Shown: positions 43,237 to 55,205, numbered from the stretch's first letter. The stretch: DNA of 64,000 bases from Tolypocladium sp. Sup5 PDA-1 (GCA_000750105.3 JPHH03000020.1:1-64000); one strand, 5' to 3'. Translations and numbers: made by a program. Notes: generated by a model not told the origin, from the sequence alone.

Positions 43237-44042
43237 CGCGACGCTGCAGCGCCAATGCAGGCGGCGTTTGTGGCGGAGGTTCTTTTGCAACCGGTAGGTG
43301 GGGGAGGCTTCGACCGAACAGCTTGGATGGAAGATTTTCTGGATATGTTCGGTTTCAGATTGGGTATTTGAGAGATTAACAACGGTGCCGCAAGACGACG
43401 ACGGTGCGCGGCGACGTCGGCTCGTGATGATTAGAAAGCAACATTTGGGAGTGGTGGGTGGAACGGGCCGATGACGGATGTGAACAGTGGAGGCTCCCCA
43501 GGCTCCAGGCGCGACCCCTCCCTCATCCCGTCTTCCTCACCACACCTCAGCATAGATGGATCTCATCGAGATCAACAACCATCTGAAACCATCTGAAGCT
43601 CGCGATATCGACTGCTTGGACCAAATAGTCGACGATCATTCAACAGAGGCGGTTTTGAGGAGTGAGACCGGAGACCGTGGGATAATACGCCCTCGACAGT
43701 GTTCCATTCTAGTTCGATCGTCCATGGGCTAGCTATCTTGCGCAACCTCCAGGGCTGCCTCGGCAATCAAATCATGGATCTCTATAAACATCATTGTTCG
43801 AGCCTGCCTTCGCCCGGCGACCACCGTGTTCATCCATACCACGCGCCCGGCCGCGCCAGACGGTTGAGCCCCGTGATTACCCATGCCCTTGACTCCGTAC
43901 CCAAAAACTCCAAATGAGAGGAGCCGTGATGTTGCGAGCCTGCTAACTGTGCAGGCATGATTAAGACAAATGAAATACAGAAAGGGGTGGAAGGCCCGTG
44001 CAGGGTATCCGGTTTCTTGATGTGTTTCGACAGAAGGTCATG
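43237..44042. other. Intergenic between CFD1 and the four-helix membrane protein gene
   Basis: No gene, repeat or strong motif was recognised. Confidence 0.5.
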
Positions 44043-45091
44043 CTATCGAACCGAGGCCCGCTCTTTGGTCACCGTCGAACGGCCGTCTTCTGTCGCTGCC
44101 GCGTCCGACTCGGACACAAAGGTAATGACACCCTTGCGATACGCCACTATTGGCCGGTTGTCGTCGCAGTATCCGAGTATCTCGGCGTGGTTGGGCACCG
44201 AGTTGGGCATCGGGTTGATGAACCGCACAATCGGGCCCCCCTCGACGGTGAAGCCGATGAACTCGACGTTCACATCTTCGTCTGTCTCCATGTCTTCTTC
44301 GTCTGGAGACTGAATGGTGTTTCTGCAATTACAATGTTAGCGTCACAATTATCTCCTGCCAAGAGGTGTTGGACGCTGCGTGACAGGTCGGAAATTACTC
44401 ACGCTTGGCTCATGGGCGGCCCTTCGTCCGTGGCCCGCGAGCACCGCCGGCGGATCTTTTTCACCCTCTTCTTGGTGCAGTCGTGGAAGAGATGCAGGAC
44501 CCCGGCGATGACGAGCACCGGAGTTCCCAAGGCAAGCGCCCAGGGCCTGTCCAGTTCGTTAGCATGGATCTGGGCTCCCAACAACAACAGTATGACTCAC
44601 GGATGCTTTCTGTTCCTCAAGGAGTTTAGGAGAGCAAGGATGATTCCCACCATCGCTATCAGCGAGCCGACCTGGATCATGGTCCACGTGGACCAGTACA
44701 GGGACATGAGGTTCTCGCCATCGCAGAACTGCAGAGCGAGGAGCGCGTAGGCCTCCATGATGACGATGACGGTGGACGCCGCGACACAGGCAAGACAGAG
44801 AAAGATGTATGTCCGTAATACGCTTGCACGCTTATGGGCATGTGGCGAGTATCTCTCCAAGGCAAGTTGTCCTCTGCACACCACACAAGTCAGCGACGAG
44901 ATGATAACGGCTGCTAGCTGCCCGATCAGGAGAACGTACTTGGTATACAGCCACGAGGCAAAGAACAGGACCAACAGGTTCGCTACGAACATGGTCCAAT
45001 ATATTATCTTGAACTGCCACCTCACCAGATGAGCCGCGAACTGAGCGTACTGGCGGCATAGCTCCGGGTCTTGCTTGAAATTGCCCGCCAT
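44043..45091 (-). CDS. Fungal four-helix membrane protein of unknown function
   Basis: The predicted protein has 304 residues from exons 44601-45091, 44403-44546 and 44043-44322, with introns of 54 and 80 bp and GTGAGT donors. Four hydrophobic helices can be seen: IIYWTMFVANLLVLFFASWL, YVLLIGQLAAVIISSLTCVV, TYIFLCLACVAASTVIVIME and WTMIQVGSLIAMVGIILALL. A Lys/Arg-rich stretch (TKKRVKKIRRR) and an acidic C-terminal soluble part (DEEDMETDEDVNVEF) follow. I do not recognise a family. The layout fits an integral membrane protein with a cytosolic tail. The start at 45091 is the first ATG close to the first helix; the frame is open further upstream. Confidence 0.75.
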
Positions 45092-46999
45092 GCTGATGGC
45101 GGTTGTTAGGAAACGGCCGGAAAGCCCGACTGGCAAGCAGTCTATGCTCCAAGGTTGGCTTCGATCGTTTGAGTCGGTTCTCGTCCAGGGACCAGTGTCG
45201 TTTTGGGAAGCGGTAGGGCCTTTTCGATGTACTTTGTCCGTGGATCGTTCGTCCAGCAACAACGGCGGTACATACATTCCTTAAGTAAGGGACCAACGGA
45301 ACAAAACACATCCCCGTCACCGTCTCCGGGGAAGGTCCCGCGGGGGATGAGCCCTGCTGCACTGACTCCCGGAAGTCCAGGACCGGCGACGCGCAATCAC
45401 TGGGCTCAAGGTGCCGCCAATGCCTGCCCAAGCGTTGGTCGAAGCTCCATGTCTGCATGTCGTGGGTGAGACATTGTCCCCGTCATACGGTCATACACGA
45501 TGATGTGCGGTGAAACCGGAGGCCTTGGCGGGTCAGCCATGGCGGCGGGCGATACCCTGGGAGACAGCGAGCAGGCACCGCCAATCTCGCATCAAGGGCA
45601 TCGGCTGTACGACGCAATCATGCCCTGCCGGGACCGTGTACAGGCATGATGCTGCCGAGCCGGGAGGTGGTGGCAGGGACGCGGCGAGACTCAGACGCAG
45701 ACACAGACGCCGAGACGCAACGCCGCAAACTGCCAGCGCGGACGGCCGTGATATGGCTCACACCAACTCGGCGACCCACGAACCGGTTCCCCTCGACACG
45801 ACTGGTTCCCAACAGACACAGCAGGTTCAGCAATTGCCGGGGCCTTGGGACTCCCAAGATTGCGGAGCCGGCAGTTGGGCACCTACCGCCGCCCTGGGCT
45901 CTGCCACTTCCAGCCTCCAGGCAGTGAGGGCAAGCTGCGAGCGTACGAAGGCTTGGGACGTGCTAACGAACGGGCTGAGCGGGTTCCCGCTTGGCGTTGA
46001 TCAATGATGAGCCACCAGAGGGCGGCTGAGGCTCCCGCCAAGCTAGCGGCGAACAGGGGGGCGCCTGCGGTCGCAGCGGTGATAACGGCGGTCGCCCACT
46101 GTCGAACGAACAGCAGCGGCGCGTTCGGACAAGGATCTGCAAGAGGCTGTTGGCTCGTGGCTTGTGAGTAGCGTGGATTAATCTGACTTCCATGCTGTTC
46201 ATCTGTGCTCGTATGGGCTCTGGCAGTTAATCTTGGGTCTGACAGTCAGTCAACCAAGGGCCTCACGATTCAGTGATTCACCAGGCGAAACAGTGTCTCA
46301 AGGCCTCGGCAAAGACTGGCCTTTGACGGGTTATGCTTAAAATAAGGTTTGTCGTGTCCAGTACCTTGAAACATGAACCGGACACCTCGGTACGACCGTG
46401 ACGGCGGTCGTAATGGTTTGACGAGCCATGCCGTGCATGTGCTGCGTTACAACAAACATTACCTTATCATGGACGGGGATGTGTGCCTGGCACGCACGGG
46501 GCCAATGGCTGCCCGACCATAAGATGAAACTCTTCTATTCGTCGCGACCAACAGGACGGGACTGAGACACGGACCCGGGGCTGAGCCACGGCGCGGCATC
46601 CACCAAGCCACTGGGGTGTTTTCGGATGACGACGCAGCTGGTCAGCCACGGCCCGTGGAGGAGCGGCCTCCGGTAGGGTCGCGTCTCGCGATTTAGGGAA
46701 GATACCGGACGCAGGGCTCGCCTCCGCTGCCGGGTGCTGATCGATCTGGCTTTGTTCATGCGAGCGTCTGGCATCGAGTGTCCGTTGAATCGAAACACCC
46801 ATGTGGATCGGCGCATGGCTGCAGGGCAGGTTCCGACACGGGCCGAAACGAGTGAATCGAGCAGATTTTCTTTCCGAGGGCAGCGGACTTTACTTTGTAT
46901 GTACATGACACCTTCATGTGTCCAAGCTGAACTTTCATATGCCCAAGCTGACGACCTATACGAGACATTGGCATCAGCCCGCGGCCCGTCTTCAAAAGT
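45092..46999. other. 1.9 kb intergenic region
   Basis: The frames present (for example plus 45510-46007) are Arg/Pro/Ser-rich without domain features and I do not consider them genes. Nothing else was recognised. Confidence 0.45.
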
Positions 47000-47041
47000 T
47001 CAGCGCACCTCGGTCCCCTTTCGGCCGTGGCTGTGGCCGTG

Positions 47042-47072
<31 letters not shown>

Positions 47073-49221
47073 TGAGCCTCCCCTTCATGGTCCTCAAAGT
47101 CCATGTCGTCCACGTCCTCGACATCATCCGCCCAGTCCGGGAACCCATCCTCAAACATATCCTCCAGCGCCCGCCGCCTCTGCGCCTCGTCCAGCCCCCC
47201 ATCGCGCATGACCCCCTCCCATCGCCCAAACTCCGCATCCGTCAGCAGACAGGCGTCCAGCATGCCCTCCAGCGCCGGCGTGTCGAGGCCCTCCCCGATG
47301 AAGACGAGCTCCTGGCGCCGATCCCCCCACTCGCCGCCCTTGGCGATGTCGTGCCGCACCAGCGCGTCCACCTCGTCGTCGCCGGTGGTGTACTCGGCCG
47401 CGTCCAGCGTGCAGAACCAGGCCCGGCCACCCGTCAGCGTGAGCATCGCGCCGGCCTGGGACCAGTCGCCCGCGCGGTGCGGGCGCGTGGCGAGGTGGTA
47501 CTCGCCCTTGGAGCGGAAGAGCCGGCGCAGGGTTGGGTGCGCGCGCTTGGTTGCGAGGATCACGTCGTTGGGGGGGATGTCCAGGGGGTCCAGCTCCATC
47601 TGGGCGTCCTCGTCGTCAGACCGAGACGTGCTCTTTAGGTTTGGGGACGGGACCGTCCGGGCTGTGGAGTGTGAGCTCTGCGGAGACGAGGCCAGCGGAC
47701 TGTCTCGCCCGGCAGTCCCGGCCGTTGAGCCAGAGCTGTGAGAGTCGTCGTGATCTTCCATGTCAACGTCTATATTGCCTCCCCCTTCCTGTAGTACGTC
47801 TTCATCATCGCCATCGTCGTCCTCTTCATCCTCATCATCTTCTGGGTGCTCCATCTGCAGGATGAACTTGTCATACAGCAGCGCGAACAGCCGCCGAGGG
47901 TGAAACGGGCGATAACGAGTGTATATGAAACTCTGCACGTTGTACTCTTCCGTCTCTGGCTTGGGCGTCAACACGTTGCGACCATTCACCTGAATGCATA
48001 ACTGTGTTAGACTCTGGTGGAGCATCATGGCAGACCACGTGTAACAGATGAATGGTAAAAACCGTGACACACCTCACGAACAGTCATGGCATGCAGGTCT
48101 TGCAGCCAGCCGTATCCTGACTGCGCGACGTCAAGCTTAAACATGCCCGTGTTGACGAGCTCCCGGACGTCCACCTTGCTGTACGACGCCTCCAGGATCT
48201 TGGCGCGGTGGTTTAGCTTTCGGATCAAGCTTTTCGTTTCTTGCTTTTTCGCATCGTCGATCTGGCTGCATCAGCTGATGTATGGTCTATAGCCGACGTG
48301 GCCCCGTGCCGTGTGCGACTTACCATGTCTGTCTTGTTGAGAACAATCACATCGGCAAACTCGATTTGGTCCACCATCAGGTCCGACACGGTTCGTTCGT
48401 CCTCGGGTGTCACATCATCGCGGCGGGAGGAGAGAAGGTCGGCGGTGTCAAAGTCATGCATCATAGTGAATGCGTCGATGACTGTGACCGTCGTGTCAAG
48501 CCGGGCAAACTTTTCCAATCCGCCAGCTTGCTGCCTGTTGCACACGCAACATTAGCGATGGGGTCATGGGTTGTGCCCAGGGCGGGTCACTTACAGCTGC
48601 TTGAGAACTTTGACCATGCTCTCATCCAGTTGCAGCGCTCCTGGGGCGGCAGCCATGTCCCCCATGTGCTCCGCCAGACGGGCATCAAACGTCTCCGCGA
48701 CCTGTTCCGGCTCGCTGATGCCACTGCTCTCTATGATGATGTAGTCAAACTCTTGGAGCTGTGCGAGGCGGACCAGCTCCTCCAGCAGATCGCCTCGGAG
48801 GGTGCAGCATATACAGCCGTTCTGCAGGGCAATGATCTTTTCGTCCGTCTTCGTCACCTGATGGGTCTTCTTGATCAAGGCAGCATCGATGTTGATCCTG
48901 GACCTTGTGTGTTAGAGCCAGGACGCTTCAAAGATTTCAAGTCTGCACTTACGCTCCAATGTCGTTGACGACAACTGCAATGCGAAGGCCGTGCTCACTG
49001 CGGAGGATATGCTGAAGCAGAGTCGTCTTTCCGGAGCCCTGGGAACAAGGTCAGAAGGGTGGGCGCCAAGGGGCAACTAATGTGTGTCCACGATGAAGCC
49101 TCACCAGGAATCCAGAGAGAAGAGTAACCGGGAGCGCCTTTTTAGGGACCTGCATCTTGAAAGCTCCTTTCTTCGACTTCTTGCCAGTAATGGACTTCAT
49201 CTTGCTTCGAAGGTTTGCCAT
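47000..49221 (-). CDS. CobW/COG0523 GTPase (metal chaperone family) with His-rich tail
   Basis: The predicted protein has 631 residues from six exons: 49105-49221, 48953-49038, 48595-48897, 48324-48534, 48073-48261 and 47000-47989. Introns are 55-83 bp. Joining restores the P-loop [15 protein letters not shown], the COG0523 metal motif [12 protein letters not shown], the Walker B-like [11 protein letters not shown] and the G4 motif VLNKTDM. The C-terminal domain has [17 protein letters not shown] and [17 protein letters not shown] long Asp/Glu/Ser-rich insert (about residues 330-410) and a tail of alternating Ser-His ([17 protein letters not shown]) suggest metal binding. The family delivers zinc or other metals to client enzymes using GTP. 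The CPELVP-type N-terminal motif of ZNG1 is not visible, so I do not call it ZNG1. Confidence 0.9.
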
Positions 49222-50238
49222 GGCTGATAGCAAGCTCGGAAGATGGTATTTTCAAGGAGGTGAAAGTGAGCTGCACCAGCAGATTCATTTTGAGAGGCAT
49301 GGATTTCTTTAAATATTTTACACCCTCTCCTTTCACGTATTCCAGGGCTCAGACCTAGCAGTGATTGTGCCCGTTGCTGCGTATAAGTGATGCCGCGAAG
49401 TACGCAGGTCAGGTCATCAGGGTTCCGACCTGTGACCATCAAGGTAATCGGAGGCGGCGTCGATTACATTTCAACGCCACTGATTGGATGCGGCCGGGGA
49501 TGGGGATTTGGGGAAGCTAGGATGTCTGCACGAGTACCCGCTTCTCCACGAGCCAGGCAGGGAAGCTGGGCTCCATGATGAGACCACTTACGAATACTAC
49601 ATACCTCTTAAGCTTTGTATCGGTGATGGGTGAACAGGAGGGCTGGTGAAGGAGGCTTATTAGGCCTGACGCTGGATTGACCTCGGCGGATTGGCCAACT
49701 CTGGCAACAAAAGCTTTTACTTGAACTTGCCTACCTGAGCTTTAAAAAGGGAGTCGTTGGCCGACTCGGGGGGGGGGGGGCTTGTTATGTTGTCTGGTGG
49801 AGTAACCGCGACTCGCGAGGCAGGGCTTTGTGCCTTCTATCCGGGTGCTTATGCCCGCTGCTGGCGCCGGGTCTCTTGAGTTGGTGTATATGCAGGCGAC
49901 AAGGTTCTCTGATGAGCGTCTAGGAGGAGTGAATCTGAACGTGGTACTTGGGGACAGCATTCGCGAAATGATCGTTGTACTTGTTGACGTCCCTCGGGTC
50001 TCTGCCACGGTTACTATATGACACACCAGGGAGCAAGCCAATGAAAACTACTCTCTATCGTCAATCTAATATTCCACCTTATCCAGTGAATCATACCAGA
50101 TGTCCTGAATAGGCAATGGCTCAAAATGAAGATCCTGGACGGATGAGATGCTCGATCTTGTCAGACTCATTGCCAACCCTTACATCTATCCCCCTTGGTG
50201 AATTCTATCTAGCCATAAGCCCATTCAGCATGGATGCA
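49222..50238. other. Intergenic region with a G homopolymer
   Basis: A run of about 13 G lies near 49769-49781. No gene was recognised. Confidence 0.5.
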
Positions 50239-51140
50239 TCACTGCGGACCGCCCAGCCTGCGGATAAGCCGAGCGGGAACACCGCCTACAAGACATTCGG
50301 CCTCAACATCCGCTGCCACAACGGCGCCAGCTGCGACGGTCGTGCCCCTGCCAATGCGAACTCCGGCCAGAATGGTGACGTTCGCTCCGATCCAGCAGTC
50401 CGCCTCGATGCGAATTGGATGCGCACACGATGTGCCGCTGACTTGCTGCCGGCTGTGCACGTCAAGAGGGTGCGTCGCCGTGGTGATGCATACGCTGGGG
50501 CCGATGAGTACGCGGTCACCGATGAAGACCGGGGCATTGTCGCAAATTTGGACGCTGAGAAAGATGTCAGGGCCTTTTCGTAAACCCTAACTGATCACGG
50601 CTTTGCAAAGTCTCTCCTGGACGGCGCATTCATGGCGCGAGAGGTATAGAGGGGGCATCAACTTACTCGCGATTGAGATAGGCACCCTCACCGATGAAGA
50701 CGTTGCAGCCCCATGTGACAAAAAAAGGCTGATCGATGCTTACATTCTCGCCAAGCTTCCCGAGCATGGTCTTTGCAATAGCCATGCGGCGTGCCTTCAG
50801 AGAGGCTAGAGTACTGTCGTCCGGGACCGAGTCGTCGTTGAAAGATTCCAGCTTCTTCAGGGTCTCGATCTTGGCCTCACAAAGCTCCGGGGCTTTAACT
50901 GTTGCGAAACTGGATGAGCGAAGAGACGCGCATCAGAAGTTAGCCTCGATGTGCTTGCAAGAGCTGAACCGAGTGCATGGTCCGAACTTGGACAAGAAGC
51001 ATGCGAGGGGAGATGGAAGCCAGGGGTCAAACAAACTTCATGCCGCCAATCATTTTCACAAACTCCTCGCACCAGGGGACTTTCACGTCGCTTTGCTTGA
51101 TCTCGGCGATGATGTCGAGGTCCTTGCTCCATGCGGCCAT
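50239..51140 (-). CDS. Maltose O-acetyltransferase-like protein (Mac + hexapeptide repeat)
   Basis: The predicted protein has 220 residues from exons 51037-51140, 50667-50909 and 50239-50554, with introns of 127 and 112 bp. The second acceptor, TTTCTCAG at 50555, was preferred over nearer AGs because only it gives an open frame and the family sequence NRDVQI-APVFIGDRVLIGP. The N-terminal Mac domain has KVPWCEEFVKMIGGMNF and PELCEAKIETLKKL. The left-handed beta-helix ends with DCWIGANVTILAGVRIG and VVAADV. The family moves acetyl from acetyl-CoA to a sugar hydroxyl in the cytosol; the true acceptor is unknown. It lies 1.3 kb from the double-GFA gene and outside the obvious RiPP genes. Confidence 0.87.
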
Positions 51141-52477
51141 TCTGATGACCTTGAGACAAGACTGTTGGGGAGATGAATGGGTGAGCTATTGCTGTCAATT
51201 GCTTCTGCGGCTGCCGATGAGGATGGGTGGTGATGGTGATGACAGAGAGAGAAGGACGGATTGCCCAAGTCCAAGCATCTCGGGCTTTAATATTCGAGTT
51301 GGGACTGTCAATTAGGGACTAGTCAGGGACTGTTCTAGGATTGTGTATTAAGACTGCGAACCTGGGGCTGTGAATCAGGGACTGTCATTGAGAAACAGTG
51401 AATCGCAGCCTTCAACTGGAGCCGCAAGTGGCTCCAAAATACAGAATGGCTGGACATGGGATGGTTACCGTGTAGCAGCCTGGCAAAGAGGAGTGCAAGA
51501 TACTGGTGTAATAGTCCAGCTCTGTTCAGTCCGTGTTCCCAAGAGTGGTTACAAAGTAGCTGATGTGGACGTACACTGTAACAACTCTAGGCACAGTTTG
51601 TCAGCTCGATGAAACATTCCTTGGCTTAAGGAGAAAGAAATGGGGATGCCACAAGGGCATCGTTTGTACGTACAAAGTATTTACAGAGAAGTCATTTTCA
51701 TTGGTTGAATGGTTTGTGAACCTGCATTCATCATTAAGCAACTGACTTCATTTACTCCCCCCCTCCCATCGACGTACAAGGCGGCTTTTGAATGCGACGT
51801 TCTCTTTGTCGCTGGAACACAACATTATTATGTACTTCGCTTTTGGCTCACAGGCATTCTGCACAGTACTTCCTATAGTATTAAGAAGAACAAAAACTGG
51901 GGGATACGAGGCAGAAAGGATAAACGAAGAGGGAAACTTGCGCAATAGAGGGTGCTTATAAGTGGCATTAAGGGACTGCCTTATGCTCATCTCTACCCAT
52001 CCTTAGCTTGGCCTCGTGCATAGTCTCCCTAAACTTGCTGTTCGTGCTCTGGAAGGCATCTAGAAGGTCTGTGGACTGGGTAACCTGAATATGCTAGCCA
52101 TAATCATGCTGCAATTGAGGGCAGCTACAATTCGGGACTAGTACATTCATGCTAGCCTCTTGTGGTCAACCCGATGCTTTTCATGGCCATGGTGTTCCAC
52201 TGTCGGTAATTCTGATCGAACGAACCAAATATGCAAAACAAAAGAGGAGAGCACACACCAGCAGTTGTGCAGATGGATGAATATAAATAGGATTATTTCC
52301 GCACTGACAGCTGCTCTCCGAAATGATAAGGTATAGTCTTGACGGTTCCGGCAAGCTGTTTGCGGTGCATTGAAATAAAGATGACAATAGGTATTAACAC
52401 AACAAGCACCTTCCCGGTTCTCCAAATAGTGTCCTTCCTTGAGACTCATTGCTTTCCTTGACATCTTCATATCATCC
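51141..52477. other. Intergenic region with a loose GGGACT repeat
   Basis: AGGGACT/GGGACTGT-type words recur four times between about 51299 and 51390 at irregular spacing. Beyond that, AT-rich sequence without a recognisable gene. Confidence 0.4.
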
Positions 52478-53501
52478 TCATGGATCAAGAGTGTATCCCT
52501 CAGTGCCATCATCCGACCTGTTAATCCAATGAATAGAAGCTATGTCAACCCCATCCATAGCCCGTACGTTAAGTGGCTGCAGCTTCATATTCGCATGATA
52601 TATGGCCATGGCCCTCTCTCGCTTCTCGGGGGCCCAACTGTCGTAGATACTCAGAGACTTGGGACCATATATATTGGTGAAGACATGGACGCCACAAGTC
52701 TTGCAATGGACAGTAGCGCCGTACTTGCGCCCAGTGAGATATTCAAAGGTGTCCTCCCTACCGTGAATCCTGACCTGGTCTCTATTGGGGTAGACCCCCA
52801 CATATGCATTCTACACGACGTGTAAGCATATACTTGACTGATAAAGGGAAACTGGTGTAGGAGACATACCCTGACACACGTGCTACAGTTGTCTTCCTTC
52901 ACATCCTGCCCCTCCTTAAGGGGAACCAATAGCTCGGCTCTGACCTTTCCGCAGTGGCACGAAGCGACCTCTTCCGCAGGAGGTTCGGACGACGCTGATT
53001 CTGGGAGCGGCTCAATAGCACATTTAGGCTCGTTGACCTCGACTTTCTTAATTACTGGTCTGCGATACCCATTAGCAGCCGTTTTCAAGAAAAGGTAGAG
53101 GCCACGCACTCGATCTGGAACGGGTTGACACCTTGTATAGCCCGAATGTTCACTGCAAATTGACCGTTCATCGGGCCAGTGAGATGCTCGCCAACTACTC
53201 CAGTACCACAATAGTTGCAGAACTATAAGAGAACATTAATATAGTCCTGCAAGGCGGTAGCAAGCTTGCCTAACTATCATACTTTGTCTTTCAACGAAGC
53301 TGACTGGTACTCCGTCAGATGGCCATCATCTCTAACTACGCGGAAGGATCCCTCTTGGGGAACGAGCCAGATGTATCCCTTCTTCGCGCAGAGGCTACAG
53401 CTGCAGGAAGTGCCATCAGTAATCTCGGGCGCCGAGACTTCGAAGCGGTAGCGACCGCAGTGGCAGTTGCCATGATAGAGAGTCTCTTGAGTGGTCGTCA
53501 T
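52478..53501 (-). CDS. Double GFA-domain (CENP-V/glutathione-dependent formaldehyde-activating-like) protein
   Basis: The predicted protein has 284 residues from exons 53283-53501, 53110-53222, 52870-53059 and 52478-52810, with introns of 60, 50 and 59 bp. The second donor (GTGCGT) was chosen because it alone links the frames. The first zinc domain has GNCHCGRYRFEV, CSCSLCAKKGY and FCNYCGTGVV. The second has ASCHCGKVRAELLVPL, NCSTCVR and VHCKTCGVHVFTNIYGP. GFA folds bind zinc through these Cys clusters. A few members were described as handling the formaldehyde-glutathione adduct, but most are uncharacterised, so the activity is open. It lies just upstream, on the opposite strand, of the peptide precursor gene and could be a cluster member. 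Confidence 0.85.
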
Positions 53502-54292
53502 CGTTGGGATAGCCTTTGACACCTCTGACGAGCAACAGATGGCGAAAGTAGATTGAAGTAGAGGAAGACAAGGCAAGCGGGGAAACGACACTTTAGATTG
53601 GGGTGTTGGTCGGTCTGTGTCCTCTAGGCTTACAATTGCATTACCCCAGCCACGTGTCTCAATCCTCCAGATCCCGAGCGGGGATAGATACCGACGTCAT
53701 GTGAAACGAGGAAACGTAGTTTGCCCGTGTCCTCCGAGGCAGCATTTGACTAATGCAGCAGGTAGCAATGTCAACGTGCACCAATGTGATGCCGGGCAAG
53801 TATCTCCAAGAGGTTTGTCCAGCCATACAGGCTTCAGGACCCGGCGATTGCCAAGAACGGAATGGGATGTAGTGCAGTAAGAGGGAAAGATTCAGTCCCC
53901 AGTCGTCTCAACGAATAGGGCTATTTTGTAGGAAGTACACAACCACACCATATGTAGGTCTGGCAAGGATTATTTCTCCCGGTGCAGAAACTCGGATTGC
54001 CGGCAATGGAATTGGCTGCGACCAACAACATTTCGTGGAGGAGCCACTAAGGCTCAAGTACTGTTTCATTTTGCACTGTGTTCACCTGCACCGATCCTAA
54101 TAGGAGTGAGGAACGGTGTTGCTATCATGGGTGGGAAATACTCACTACGAACTCAATATATGACGGCCTCGCCCATCGTCATCTGCTGTTGGTAGTATAT
54201 TGTTCGGACCACTCTTTATCATTATCCATCCCTCCATTAGCCACCACAGACATCTGCACTAATACTTCGCTCATCAGGACCGCGTCAGCATC
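53502..54292 (+). promoter_or_regulatory. Divergent intergenic region before the RiPP precursor
   Basis: The region separates the GFA gene (minus) from the precursor (plus). An AT-rich TAGTATATTG lies about 100 bp upstream of the precursor ATG and could be its TATA element. No gene is seen. Confidence 0.4.
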
Positions 54293-54634
54293 ATGAAGGT
54301 CTCTCAGGCTCTCGTCTTTCTCTTTGCCTCGTTCACCCTGGCTGCTCCCCTCGCGGGTGCTAAGCGCGGTCATGGGAATGATGAAGACCAAATCGTTACC
54401 TGGGCCGATGTTCAACGCCGGCATGAAAACGACGAGGACCAGATTGTGACCTGGGCCGATGTTCAACGCCGTCACGGAAACGACGAGGACCAGATTGTGA
54501 CCTGGGCCGATGTTCAGCGCCGGCATGGAAATGACGAAGACCAGATTGTGACCTGGGCCGATGTTCAGCGCCGGCATGGAAACGACGAGGACCAGATTGT
54601 GACCTGGGCCGACGTTCAAAAGGCCAAGAACTAG
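54293..54634 (+). CDS. Candidate RiPP (dikaritin-type) precursor peptide with five repeats
   Basis: This is a 113-residue, single-exon protein. Residues 1-23 form a signal peptide (QALVFLFASFTLAAPLAGA), followed by a Lys-Arg at 24-25. Five tandem 17-residue units follow, consensus HGNDEDQIVTWADVQRR, at residues 27-43, 44-60, 61-77, 78-94 and 95-111. Each of the first four ends in Arg-Arg, a Kex2 site; the last ends in Lys-Ala. The layout of secreted leader, dibasic-separated repeats and adjacent UstYa genes is that of fungal dikaritin precursors such as UstA. The repeat holds one Trp and no Tyr, Phe or Cys, so it differs from the known Tyr-bearing cores. Kex2 trimming would release up to five near-identical peptides. 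The mature core and its activity are unknown. Confidence 0.85.
   Translation: MKVSQALVFLFASFTLAAPLAGAKRGHGNDEDQIVTWADVQRRHENDEDQIVTWADVQRRHGNDEDQIVTWADVQRRHGNDEDQIVTWADVQRRHGNDEDQIVTWADVQKAKN
54371..54625 (+). repeat. Five 51-bp tandem repeats inside the precursor
   Basis: Copies start at 54371, 54422, 54473, 54524 and 54575. Between copies 1-4 every base difference is synonymous except Gly to Glu at the second position of copy 2. The last copy differs in its final codons. Conservation at protein level despite DNA drift indicates selection on the peptide. Confidence 0.9.
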
Positions 54635-55205
54635 GCAACGGAACTTCCAATCCCTTGGTGCGTACGCTCTTAGTCCAAGCCTGACCTGCCCTTATTGACC
54701 CTTATGGGTCTATCGGTGGTCCAAATAGGTCGCTAATACCCACTCAAGCAGTATGCCCATTTTACTGGCTCTGAATGGGTTGATGTTTGTAAGGGCTTTC
54801 TTTACGTGTGCTGCATTCTCGGGGCCTGGATGCGGTGATGGCTTCCCGGTGGACTAGTACACACCAGCACCATATCCTTTGTATCAGATAGTAAGGGGCG
54901 AATCGAGCTAAATCTCGATCCTTTGGGCAATGTGGCCTTTGTCTTTGTGATATTCAATGGATATAGTAAGAATGCCAGACTCTCGCTGCTATGTTGCAAA
55001 GCATCGTGGAAATACTGTGGGCGTTGAGGGAGACGTCAATGCTCAGAGTGACATATACCTGATCTGGCAAAATGAGGTCAGCCGGGCAAAAATGGCAAGC
55101 ATGAATGTAAATGCTGTATACTAGAACCTTTTATATTAGGTGTGTTACAGAACTGTATGAATATGATCTACGAGCTAATGCATAATACCCGTGTCAAAGC
55201 TTCCC
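54635..55205. other. Intergenic between precursor and first UstYa gene
   Basis: The precursor (plus) and the UstYa gene (minus) are convergent here, so this holds both 3' ends. No gene or strong motif was recognised. Confidence 0.5.

Noticed and set aside
45510..46007. 165-residue plus-strand frame
   Set aside because: No recognisable features; composition matches noncoding GC-rich DNA.
50555..50600. Nearer acceptors (ATCAG, TTAG) for the second intron of the acetyltransferase-like gene
   Set aside because: Both give a stop or the wrong frame; TTTCTCAG alone restores the hexapeptide sequence.
54179..54619. Repetitive minus-strand frame over the precursor repeats
   Set aside because: Periodicity comes from the 51-bp repeats; the plus strand has the signal peptide, dibasic sites and protein-level conservation.
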